From NCBI GenBank assembly GCA_001799485.1, contig MGTO01000043.1:1-32428 (forward strand): a DNA stretch of 32,428 nt. The letters are read 5' to 3'. Numbering within the stretch: position 1 is the first letter of the stretch; every line of letters begins with the position of its first letter. Origin of the DNA: Desulfuromonadales bacterium GWC2_61_20. GTDB taxonomy: Bacteria; Desulfobacterota; Desulfuromonadia; Desulfuromonadales; UBA2197. Of this stretch, positions 11,456 through 18,347 are shown piece after piece. The notes under the pieces are model-generated. The model was not told the origin of the DNA. It did not search any database and saw only the letters and a list, made by a program, of their open reading frames with translations. The translations under genes were made by a program, and so were the position numbers.

Positions 11456-12061
11456 TCACTTCTTCTCGGCCTGATGAATGAGTTCGACCAGGGCTGCGGC
11501 GATTTCGGCGTAGCCCTTGCCATTGGGGTGAACGTAGTCACTCTTGCGGGAGGGGCGCTGGAGGGTGTCGGCGATGATGTCGTCTGCAAAGGGGAGGTGC
11601 AACTCCTTGGCGATGCCGGCATAAAGGGGGGCCGTCTGCAGCAGCAGCCCCGGCTGCGGCACCCCGACGAGGACGACATCGGCACCGGCGGCCCGGGCCA
11701 GCCCGACCATCGCCCGGAGATTGGCGGCGAGTTCCTCCGGGTCGCGCTGCTGCAGCAGATCGTTGCCGCCATGACAGAGAATGACCAGGGCCGGGCGATG
11801 TTCGTCGAGGAGAGCAGGGAGGCGGGCGAGGCCGGTTGCCGACAACTCTCCCGGCATGCCGGCGTTGATCACGATGCGGTCGAGGAGGTTCTGGAGCACG
11901 GCCGGGTACGCTTCCCCGGTGCCGGCCCCGGTGCCGTAAGTCAGGCTGTCGCCGAAGGCCAGAATCACGGCATCCGCCGCCAGAGGGGTCAGGCGCGGAC
12001 CGCGGTCGCAGGCGACCAGGGGCAACAGGAGAAACAGGAAAAGGAGCAGGCGTATATTCAT
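11456..12061 (-). CDS. SGNH/GDSL esterase lipoprotein (TesA/lysophospholipase-like)
   Basis: This hydrolase of 201 residues cleaves ester or thioester bonds of acyl chains. A type II signal ends in the lipobox LVAC (Cys18), so it is probably a membrane-anchored lipoprotein. The SGNH blocks are in order: AFGDSLTYGTG (Ser39), NAGMPGE (Gly near 68-71), CHGGND (Asn100) and DYVHPNGKGY (Asp175, His178). Length and blocks fit arylesterase/TesA proteins. It stands alone on the minus strand, divergent from the cytochrome gene (spacer 12062-12251) and convergent with the retropepsin gene. The spacer has a G8 run at 12135-12142. No clear promoter could be identified in it. Confidence 0.92.
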   Translation of the reverse strand: MNIRLLLFLFLLLPLVACDRGPRLTPLAADAVILAFGDSLTYGTGAGTGEAYPAVLQNLLDRIVINAGMPGELSATGLARLPALLDEHRPALVILCHGGNDLLQQRDPEELAANLRAMVGLARAAGADVVLVGVPQPGLLLQTAPLYAGIAKELHLPFADDIIADTLQRPSRKSDYVHPNGKGYAEIAAALVELIHQAEKK

Positions 12062-12251
12062 TGCGAGGCCCTCCCGAGTTGGCTACGCCGGTATTGTGGC
12101 ATGGCCGGGGTGCAAAAAGAAAGTCTCGACGCCCGGGGGGGGCTTTGTGCTAACGGGGGAGGGGGCAATCATGCGCCCAAGGGGAAAAACTGGAGCGTCT
12201 TCACGAAATTGACGGGACTGCTGCTTAACGTTTGCCAAGAGAGGAGCGACA

Positions 12252-13694
12252 ATGAAAACAGCCGTAGGTGCGGTCATCCTGGGTTTGTCAATGCTGCTTG
12301 TCCCCGGAATTTTACTGGCCGACGAGGTTTTCCCCGTCGACCGGGATCTCTACCCCTGGTACCCCTCGCTGGTGCGCTGGGAGAAGACCGCGGCCGAGTT
12401 CCATCCCCCGGCCGTCTGTGCCGATTGCCATCGGCAGCAATTCGAGGAATGGAGCGGTTCACTGCATGCTCTGGCCTTCGTCGACCCGGTCTATCAGGGG
12501 GAGCTGCAGAAAGGGATCAAGGCGGTCGGTCGCGACATTGCCCGGCAGTGCGAGGGGTGCCATTCGCCGGCGGCCATGGTGACGGGGGAACTGGCCAAGA
12601 GCAAATTCGGCAAACTCTCCAAACTGGCGCTGGCCGGAGTCTCCTGCGATGTCTGTCATTCGGTGAGTGGCGTCACCCATCAGCAGACGCCGAGTCGCGA
12701 ACCGGAAAACGGCTCGTTGGTCCTGGCCCCCGGTCGCGCCGACGGCAGCTTGGTCAAGCGCGGCCCGATTGCGCCGCCCGCGGCTTGCGGAGGCGGTTTT
12801 CATGACTGCGCCGAATCGTCCCTGCACCGTTCTTCCGACCTCTGTGCCTCCTGCCATCAGGTGCTCCATTTCGATAAACACTTCCCCCTGGAAGCGACCT
12901 ATCAGGAGTGGAAGGGGAGCGTTTATGCCCAAATGGACATCGGCTGCCAGGATTGCCACATGGTCGATACGGCGACCTTCTTGCGCTCCTCCGCCTTTCT
13001 CAAGCCGGAACGCGCCGAGTACCGGCACTTTTTCAATGGCGCCAACTACCTCCTCTATCACCTCGCCCAAGCGGCGGCGCTCAAGTCCGGGGACGCAGCG
13101 GCGGCACAGCGCTTTGCCCGCCAGTACGATATGGCGGTGGCCCGCTTGCAGGCTGCGGCCCAGGTGGAAGTGCTGCCGACTTATGTCGCGGGACAGCTGG
13201 TCGAAGTGCGGCTGCGGGTCATGAACTTGCGCGCTGGCCATGCCCTTCCCACCTCCCTGACCAATGTGCGGCAGATGTGGCTGGAGCTCACGGTGACGGA
13301 CGAGACGGGAAAGGTGCTGCGCAGCAGTGGCAAGCTCGATCCGCAGGGGCAGCTGGAGGCAGACACCCGCCTGTTCAATTCCGACGGCATGGGCGAATCC
13401 ATGCACTTTGCCATTGACCCTTGGGTGGTGATCGGCTTCTCCCGCCATGACACTATTCCGCCCCACGGTTACCGTGATGTCGTCTATGGTCTGCAATTGC
13501 CGAAAGGGGTCGAAACGGTCAATGTCAAGGCGCGCCTGCGCTATCGCCAGGCCGACCAGAAAGTCGCGGAAGCGCTCCTGGCCGCCGTCCCGGCCGATAT
13601 CAACCTCAAGGCCATTTATGGTCTTGAGCGGGTCCCGCAACTCCCCGTTGTCGATATGGCGGTCACCTCGGCGAAACTGGCCGTGCAGCGGTAA
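12252..13694 (+). CDS. Periplasmic pentahaem c-type cytochrome (cytochrome c554-like)
   Basis: This exported electron-transfer protein of 480 residues has a signal peptide ending near residue 23 (LLADE). Five haem c-binding CXXCH motifs are seen: CADCH (56-60), CEGCH (100-104), CDVCH (132-136), CASCH (198-202) and CQDCH (232-236). All lie in the first half, whose pattern resembles the cytochrome c554/c-prime fold. Residues 315-470 contain no haem and look like a beta-rich domain (VRLRVMNLRAGHALPTSLTN), often found attached to such cytochromes. A redox role in periplasmic or extracellular electron transfer is inferred from the family and the apparent Geobacter-like host; no partner oxidoreductase is nearby. 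The start ATG follows GAGAGGAG. A hairpin terminator ends the transcript. Confidence 0.93.
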   Translation: MKTAVGAVILGLSMLLVPGILLADEVFPVDRDLYPWYPSLVRWEKTAAEFHPPAVCADCHRQQFEEWSGSLHALAFVDPVYQGELQKGIKAVGRDIARQCEGCHSPAAMVTGELAKSKFGKLSKLALAGVSCDVCHSVSGVTHQQTPSREPENGSLVLAPGRADGSLVKRGPIAPPAACGGGFHDCAESSLHRSSDLCASCHQVLHFDKHFPLEATYQEWKGSVYAQMDIGCQDCHMVDTATFLRSSAFLKPERAEYRHFFNGANYLLYHLAQAAALKSGDAAAAQRFARQYDMAVARLQAAAQVEVLPTYVAGQLVEVRLRVMNLRAGHALPTSLTNVRQMWLELTVTDETGKVLRSSGKLDPQGQLEADTRLFNSDGMGESMHFAIDPWVVIGFSRHDTIPPHGYRDVVYGLQLPKGVETVNVKARLRYRQADQKVAEALLAAVPADINLKAIYGLERVPQLPVVDMAVTSAKLAVQR

Positions 13695-13715
13695 GGACGG
13701 GGGCGGTACGAGTGC

Positions 13716-13765
13716 AAAAAAAAGAAGGAGGCCCCCGGAATCGACCAGGGGCCTCCTTCTTTGTG
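13716..13765. terminator. Bidirectional terminator between cytochrome and ketosynthase genes
   Basis: AAAGAAGGAGGCCCC (13721-13735) pairs perfectly over 15 bp with GGGGCCTCCTTCTTT (13748-13762) around a 12-base loop. Runs of A on the left (13716-13723) and T on the right allow it to stop both the plus-strand cytochrome transcript and the minus-strand ketosynthase operon. Confidence 0.93.
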
Positions 13766-13782
13766 TCCGGCCCTGCCCCGTT

Positions 13783-14931
13783 TCAGACCACGGTCAGCAA
13801 GGCGTAGCAGATGGAGAAGCGGCCGCTCTCGGGGACGTAGCAGAGGACCTTGTCGCCGGGCTTGACGCGATCGGAGCGCAGCAGTTCTTCGAGGATGATG
13901 AAGACCGAGGCGCTGCCGGTGTTGCCCTTGTCGGGGAGGTTGGTGTACCACTTCTCCAAGGGGATATGAAAGCCGATGGCGCGCAGCCCTTCGTAGATGG
14001 GGAGGCGGAAGTAGTCGGAGGAGTAGTGGGCGACGAAGATGTCGACCTCTTCCGGGCGGATGCCGCGTTTGGCCTGCAGCCGCGGGATGGCGCGGTCGGC
14101 GGTAGCCGGGACGATCTCCTGGTCGAGGAGTTTGACGTCCTGCTTGACCAGCAGGGCATGGCTGGCCAGCATCTCCTCGGGACAGGCGAATTCGCGCCAG
14201 CCGGTGAGGGTGCCGTCGTCGTTCTTGATCGCTCCGGCGTACATGCAGGCGTCGAGTTCGTTGGCGAAGGAGAAGATGTCGATCCATTCGATCTTGAAGG
14301 CGCGCTTGCCCGGCGTCGGTTCCGGCGCGAGGAAGGCGGCGCCGGCGCCGTCGGAGAGCATCCAGCGCAAGAGGTCGGCGGAGAAGGCGAGGGCCGGCTG
14401 GTTTTCCAGCTGGGCGGCCGTCTCTTCGCCGATGGCGCCGGCCATGCGCGAGCGCATGAAGGACGAGGCCTGCTCCGAACCGGTGGCGACGGCGTTCTTG
14501 CTCTGGCCGAGGGCGACGTTCATCGCCGCGTACTTCAGCGCGGTCATCCCCGAGATGCAGATGCCGGCGGTGCTGACGATCTCGCAGGGGGTACTCTTCA
14601 GTTCGCCGTGCACCATGGAGGCATGGCCGGGCATGAGCTGGTCCGGCTGGGTGGTGCCGCAGGCGAGGCATTCGATATCGTCGATGGCGAAGCCGGCGTA
14701 GGGTTGGAGGCGGCGCACCGCCTCGGCGGCGAGCTGGGCGTTGGTATGGGTGGTCTTGCCGGTGGCCGGGTCGATGGCGTAGTAGCGGGTCTTGATCTTG
14801 TTGTTGCGCAGAATCAACTGGCGTGTACGCGACGGCAGCTGGTTGACCATGCCGAGGATCTCTTCCATCTGCTCGTTGGCGACCGGAGCATTGGGCAGGA
14901 AGGCGGCGATGTCGGTGATGTAGACGTTCAT
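13783..14931 (-). CDS. Beta-ketoacyl-ACP synthase III-like ketosynthase (StlD/DarB-like)
   Basis: This thiolase-fold condensing enzyme has 382 residues. The expected Cys-His-Asn triad is visible: Cys125 in STAGICISGM, His302 in VAHYSS and Asn337 in DKGNTGSASV. The N-terminus (YITDIAAFLPNAPVANEQME) and the insert near 155-190 differ from housekeeping FabH. They recall the StlD/DarB group, which condenses a beta-ketoacyl unit with another acyl chain to make cyclohexanedione or dialkylresorcinol precursors; OleA-like head-to-head condensation is the alternative. It is the second gene of a minus-strand unit, 20 bases after the radical SAM gene, so the two are probably co-transcribed and act on one product. 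No ACP, aromatase or fatty-acid genes are in the window. Class is firm; the StlD/DarB subgroup is a recollection of family style, not a search result. Confidence 0.82.
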   Translation of the reverse strand: MNVYITDIAAFLPNAPVANEQMEEILGMVNQLPSRTRQLILRNNKIKTRYYAIDPATGKTTHTNAQLAAEAVRRLQPYAGFAIDDIECLACGTTQPDQLMPGHASMVHGELKSTPCEIVSTAGICISGMTALKYAAMNVALGQSKNAVATGSEQASSFMRSRMAGAIGEETAAQLENQPALAFSADLLRWMLSDGAGAAFLAPEPTPGKRAFKIEWIDIFSFANELDACMYAGAIKNDDGTLTGWREFACPEEMLASHALLVKQDVKLLDQEIVPATADRAIPRLQAKRGIRPEEVDIFVAHYSSDYFRLPIYEGLRAIGFHIPLEKWYTNLPDKGNTGSASVFIILEELLRSDRVKPGDKVLCYVPESGRFSICYALLTVV

Positions 14932-14951
14932 GCGGATGTGGTCCCCGTGTT

Positions 14952-16241
14952 TTAGATTTTGGCGTGCGGATGGGTCAGGTGAAACAGCTCGGCGTAGCGC
15001 CGGTAGAACTCCTCTTCCGGCAGCCGCGTCGGGACGACGGCATTGGAGAGGGTGTAGTAGTCGAGGTCAAAGTTGACAATGCGCCCCTGCATCTGCCGGT
15101 GCAGGGCGGTCCCCGGCAGCGGGGTGAGGACGGTGAAGATCGGCAGCGCCACCGGATTATCCTGCATGTAGCGGAGCAGATTATCGAAATCGGCGTGGTC
15201 GTAGTCGGGCGAGACGATGTAATCGCCGACCACACTGATGCCGATGTCGCGGAGAATGGCGAGGGCCTCGCGATTGACGGCGACGCTGTTGGCCTTGTTC
15301 AGCTGGGCTAGCCCGAGGTCGCTGATCTCCTCGAAGCCGATGACGACGGTGCGCAGCCCGGCCGCCTTCCACTCGCGCATCAGCGCGGGGTGACGGACCA
15401 CGGTGTCGGAACGGACATCGCCGAAGAAGTCCTTCTTGATGCCGGCCGCCACAATCGCCCGGCAGAGGGCGCGAGCATGCTCGGGATTGCCGAAGGTGTT
15501 GGCATCGACCAGGCGGACGAAGGGCACCGCGCCAAGGAGTTCGATGTCGCGGATCACCGCGGCGATGGAGCAGGCCAGGTAGCGCCCGCCGGCCTGACCG
15601 GCGATGCAGCAGAAATTGCAGTCGAAGGGGCAACCGAAGGCCGAGGCGACGAAGCCCATCGGCAGCCCGAGGAGGGTGTAGTGGCCGCGGTTGGCGGCGA
15701 CCAGATCGTAGCGCGGCGGCATCTCCTCGACCAGATCGCGGGGGTCGAAGACCCGCGGCGTGTAGCGCAGGGTCGCACCGGGGCGGACACGGGCGACGCC
15801 GGGGATGTCCGGTTGCTTTTCGCCGCGGCCGAGAGCATCGACCAGTTCGCGGAAGCTTCCCTTGCCGAGGCCGACGACGACGAAATCGATGCCGTCGCGA
15901 TGGAAAAAGTCGGGGTCATTGCTGGCATGGATGCCGCCGACCACGACGGTGGCGCCGCAATCCGCCTTGGCCTGCGCGGCAATATGGCAGGCCGTGTTGG
16001 CCTCGCAGGTGACGGCGGTAATACCGACCAGATCGGGGCGCAGGGTGGCGAGGCGTTCGGCGAGGGCGTCCGGCTCGACCTTGAGGTCGAGGATGGCGAC
16101 CTCGTGGCCGTGAAGATTGCCGGCGAGGACCTCGAGAGCGAGGGGCTCGCCGCGAAAAATCTGCTTGATCGAGGTGATGCCGAAACGTTCTTCGGGGATA
16201 CTGCGACCGCAGTTGGGCGGGTTGATCAGCAGAATCTTCAT
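14952..16241 (-). CDS. B12-binding-domain radical SAM protein
   Basis: This protein of 429 residues uses a [4Fe-4S] cluster and S-adenosylmethionine for radical chemistry. The N-terminal part (about 1-145) is a Rossmann-like cobalamin-binding domain (MKILLINPPNCG, LVGITAVT, VVVGGIHAS) that lacks a classical DxHxxG ligand, as is common in this class. The radical SAM core starts at about 195, with the cluster cysteines Cys204, Cys208 and Cys211 in CPFDCNFC. The C-terminal region (to 429) contains LTPLPGTALHRQM, typical of the HpnJ/HpnP/BchE-type family. Likely reactions are methylation of an unactivated carbon or a ring rearrangement; the substrate is unknown. It is the first gene of the unit with the ketosynthase. 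The ATG at 16241 has no good Shine-Dalgarno sequence, and the leader has competing hairpins (16284-16330). Confidence 0.87.
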   Translation of the reverse strand: MKILLINPPNCGRSIPEERFGITSIKQIFRGEPLALEVLAGNLHGHEVAILDLKVEPDALAERLATLRPDLVGITAVTCEANTACHIAAQAKADCGATVVVGGIHASNDPDFFHRDGIDFVVVGLGKGSFRELVDALGRGEKQPDIPGVARVRPGATLRYTPRVFDPRDLVEEMPPRYDLVAANRGHYTLLGLPMGFVASAFGCPFDCNFCCIAGQAGGRYLACSIAAVIRDIELLGAVPFVRLVDANTFGNPEHARALCRAIVAAGIKKDFFGDVRSDTVVRHPALMREWKAAGLRTVVIGFEEISDLGLAQLNKANSVAVNREALAILRDIGISVVGDYIVSPDYDHADFDNLLRYMQDNPVALPIFTVLTPLPGTALHRQMQGRIVNFDLDYYTLSNAVVPTRLPEEEFYRRYAELFHLTHPHAKI

Positions 16242-16283
16242 CGCGGGGTGCGCCGGGCTAAGGGTCGAGTCTGCGCGGTAACT

Positions 16284-16330
16284 GCGTCCGCCAAGAAAGA
16301 ATGCGGACGCTCCGGCAGTGATGCGTCCGC
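16284..16330 (-). promoter_or_regulatory. Three-segment hairpin region in the radical SAM leader
   Basis: GCGTCCGC (16284-16291), GCGGACGC (16303-16310) and GCGTCCGC (16323-16330) are exact 8-base units. The middle one can pair with either neighbour, giving two mutually exclusive stems in the leader of the radical SAM gene. Read on the minus strand, the first stem is followed by ATTCTTTCTT, so it may also end the upstream block (16429-23926). Read on the plus strand, the right-hand stem is followed by CTTTTT. Confidence 0.45.
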
Positions 16331-16333
16331 CTT

Positions 16334-16360
16334 TTTACATTTTTTTCACCGATTTGTAAA
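16334..16360 (-). promoter_or_regulatory. Weak candidate promoter upstream of the radical SAM/ketosynthase unit
   Basis: In an AT-rich island, minus-strand TTTACA (16360-16355) and TGTAAA (16339-16334) lie 15 bases apart. They match five and four positions of the sigma70 boxes, but the spacing is short. The start would fall near the first hairpin segment. Confidence 0.28.
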
Positions 16361-16428
16361 TTTGAAAGTTGTTTGGGGTTGTGGGAAAAAAGCGAAAATC
16401 GACGGTAATCCCGGCGTTTGTCGTGAAT

Positions 16429-16839
16429 TCAGTCGTGCAAGTCGAGGAGGGGACGAGCGCTGTCGATGTGAAATATGGCCAGCGCGCGCAAGCGGCGGGC
16501 GGCGCGGCGTCCGGCCCGGCGCTCGGTCTCCGCCAACAGGGCGGCGAAGAGTTCCCCGTCGCTTTCCAGGCGCTGCAGCCGCAGGTAGAGGCGCACTCCC
16601 TGCCACTGGGAGAGGGTCGCAGCGGGCCGGGCGACGAGGAAGACGGCACCGGGATGCTGGCGTAGGTTACGCAAGGTACGGTTGGCACCGAGGGCAAGAA
16701 CCAGGGTCGCTCCGTCGTCCAGAAGCCGCGCTGAACCGAAGATGGCGACATTAATTTCGCCGGCCGCGTCACTGGTGCTCAGGGAGCCGACGACAGGCGC
16801 GTTGTTGCCGAACAGTTCGTGCCAGGTGTCAGGGGGCAT
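16429..16839 (-). CDS. Pyridoxamine 5'-phosphate oxidase-like flavin split-barrel protein
   Basis: This small protein of 136 residues resembles the PNPOx-like FMN-binding split barrel. The start (HELFGNNAPVVGSLSTSDAAGEINVAIFGSARLLDDG) gives the typical first strands, and NRTLRNLRQHPGAVFLV the usual flavin-edge segment. It is shorter than true PdxH, so an FMN- or haem-binding reductase-like role is more likely than pyridoxal phosphate synthesis. The start overlaps the end of the alpha/beta-hydrolase gene by 11 bases, with GGAGAG before the ATG, so the two are translationally coupled. It is the last gene of the minus-strand block beginning with the CHASE2 cyclase. Substrate and cofactor are not shown by the sequence. 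Confidence 0.78.
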   Translation of the reverse strand: MPPDTWHELFGNNAPVVGSLSTSDAAGEINVAIFGSARLLDDGATLVLALGANRTLRNLRQHPGAVFLVARPAATLSQWQGVRLYLRLQRLESDGELFAALLAETERRAGRRAARRLRALAIFHIDSARPLLDLHD

Positions 16840-17692
16840 CGTTCTCTCCGGCCAATTTGCGCAGGGGGATGCTCAGGGAGCTGACGAAGTCGGTCCAGCT
16901 CCTGCCGTAGAGGGGGGCATCGACACTGCCACAGTCGCTGTGGTCGGCACCGGGGATGACGACCAGGGTCTTTGGCTGTGGCGCGCGGGCATAAATCCGC
17001 TCGGCCATGGACAGCGGCGCAATGTGGTCGGAATCGCCATGAAGCATGAGCAGCGGACTCTGCAGGTGACCGATGCGCCCAAGGTTGTCAAAACTGCTGT
17101 CGAGACTCCACCAGCCGAAGAGGGCATAAGTCCACGGTGTCTTATGCCAGGCAAGCTCGCGCAAGCTGGTGAAGGAGCACTCGAGGACGACGCCTGCTGC
17201 AGGTCGCCCGACAGCCAGATTGAGGGCGACAGCGGCGCCGAGGGACTGTCCATAGTAGATCATCCGCTCTGGCGTCCAGCCGCGGGTGTTGAGCAGGTCG
17301 AGAGCTCCCAGGGCATCGGCCAGCAGATCCTCCTCATGCTCCGCGCGGCCACTGCTGGCGCCGAAGCCGCGGTAGTCGAAGATGAAAACCGGAAAACCGA
17401 GTTCATGGAGGGCGATGAGTTTGTCGAGGTGCTGCGAGATATTGCCGGCGTTCCCCTGGCAATAGAGAATCAACGGCATTTTTGCGCGGCCGGGGAGATA
17501 CCAGCCATAGAGCATGACCCCATCACGGGAGGGAAAGTGCAGCTCCTCGTAAGCGAGCCCGCGATCGGCGGGGGTAGCGACAAGCTGCCGTGGCGAAGAG
17601 AGGATGCTGCGGGTGGCGACCCCGCAGCCGCTGATCGCGCTGAGCAGCAGCATGAGGGCGAGGACCGGGCGCATCCGCAAGATCATGGTCAT
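16829..17692 (-). CDS. Alpha/beta-hydrolase lipoprotein (BEM46/ABHD13-like)
   Basis: This protein of 287 residues has a lipoprotein signal (lipobox AISGC, Cys23) and an alpha/beta-hydrolase fold. The nucleophile elbow is YGQSLGAA (Ser150). The acid is Asp222 in HGDSDHIAP and the base His251 in PGADHSD. The oxyanion segment YCQGNAGN (77-84) and FDYRGFGASSG are typical of the BEM46/ABHD13-like group. An esterase or peptidase acting at the inner face of the outer membrane or in the periplasm is inferred. The ATG at 17692 is followed by a second ATG two codons on (17686). The gene lies 52 bases after the small exported protein, and its end overlaps the next gene. Confidence 0.88.
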   Translation of the reverse strand: MTMILRMRPVLALMLLLSAISGCGVATRSILSSPRQLVATPADRGLAYEELHFPSRDGVMLYGWYLPGRAKMPLILYCQGNAGNISQHLDKLIALHELGFPVFIFDYRGFGASSGRAEHEEDLLADALGALDLLNTRGWTPERMIYYGQSLGAAVALNLAVGRPAAGVVLECSFTSLRELAWHKTPWTYALFGWWSLDSSFDNLGRIGHLQSPLLMLHGDSDHIAPLSMAERIYARAPQPKTLVVIPGADHSDCGSVDAPLYGRSWTDFVSSLSIPLRKLAGENDAP

Positions 17693-17744
17693 TTCCGGCT
17701 ATCCGCAGGTTGCCAAGGTTGGGTCGGGGCGTTTCTGCCGGATC

Positions 17745-18296
17745 TTAGCGGGGTGCGTTCGCCGGAGCCGGAGTGGCGCCGCCGGCCGCTTCGGCGGCCG
17801 GCGCCGGTGGCGCCGCCGAGTTTGGTTCCGCGGCGGGAACCGCCGCCATGGTTGTCGGCGTTTCGGCGACGGCTGCTGGCATGCTCGCCGGCGGCGTTCC
17901 CTGGAGCTGCACGAGCGCTTGCCGGGCGTCGCCGAGTAACAGGCTCTCAGGGTAAGTGTGGACAAACTCGGCGAATTGGTCGAGGGCCTTGCGCGCATCG
18001 CCGGCGTCGGCGCTCTGGCAGGCTTGCCGGAAGGCCTGCAGTTCGTCCTCGGCGATGGTCGGCAGGGTGCTTTCCCCCTTCCAGTAAAGAGTGTCGGCCG
18101 ATTTGTCCTGGCTGCCGCGCACCCCTCCGACGGCCGTCGTGACTGCCGCCTTTTTCTGTGGGGCGAAGCCTTCAAGCTTGCTTTTGAGCTGGGCCCAGAA
18201 GCCACCCTGATTCGCAGCGGGGGCGCAGTGGCCGCGGAAGGGGGCGGCGATGAGAAAGACGACGATAATTGTGGCAAGTGCGATACGGCTGTTCAT
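17745..18296 (-). CDS. Exported protein with TPR-like core and Ala/Pro-rich tail, function unknown
   Basis: This protein of 183 residues is not recognised. It has a signal peptide (IALATIIVVFLIAAPFRGHC, cleaved near residue 25) and a linker with KLEGFAPQKKAAVTTAVGG. A helical stretch at about 80-130 (LQAFRQACQSADAGDARKAL, then a QFAEFVHTYPESLLLGDAR segment) looks like one or two TPR-like hairpins. The last 50 residues are almost only Ala, Pro, Glu and Thr, a flexible tail. AGGAGG precedes the start. It sits directly after the large transglutaminase/TPR protein gene (51 bases), so a role as periplasmic partner of that protein is likely but unproven. Confidence 0.75.
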   Translation of the reverse strand: MNSRIALATIIVVFLIAAPFRGHCAPAANQGGFWAQLKSKLEGFAPQKKAAVTTAVGGVRGSQDKSADTLYWKGESTLPTIAEDELQAFRQACQSADAGDARKALDQFAEFVHTYPESLLLGDARQALVQLQGTPPASMPAAVAETPTTMAAVPAAEPNSAAPPAPAAEAAGGATPAPANAPR

Positions 18297-18347
18297 GGGA
18301 TCCTCCTGCGCGACAAGGGATTGCTGCGGGAAAAAATGGTTGCGGTT

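Noticed and set aside
16284-16335. Plus-strand terminator reading of the GCGGACGC hairpin
   Set aside because: No plus-strand gene lies upstream; everything from 13783 to here is on the minus strand. An antisense RNA ending here cannot be excluded, but nothing supports it.
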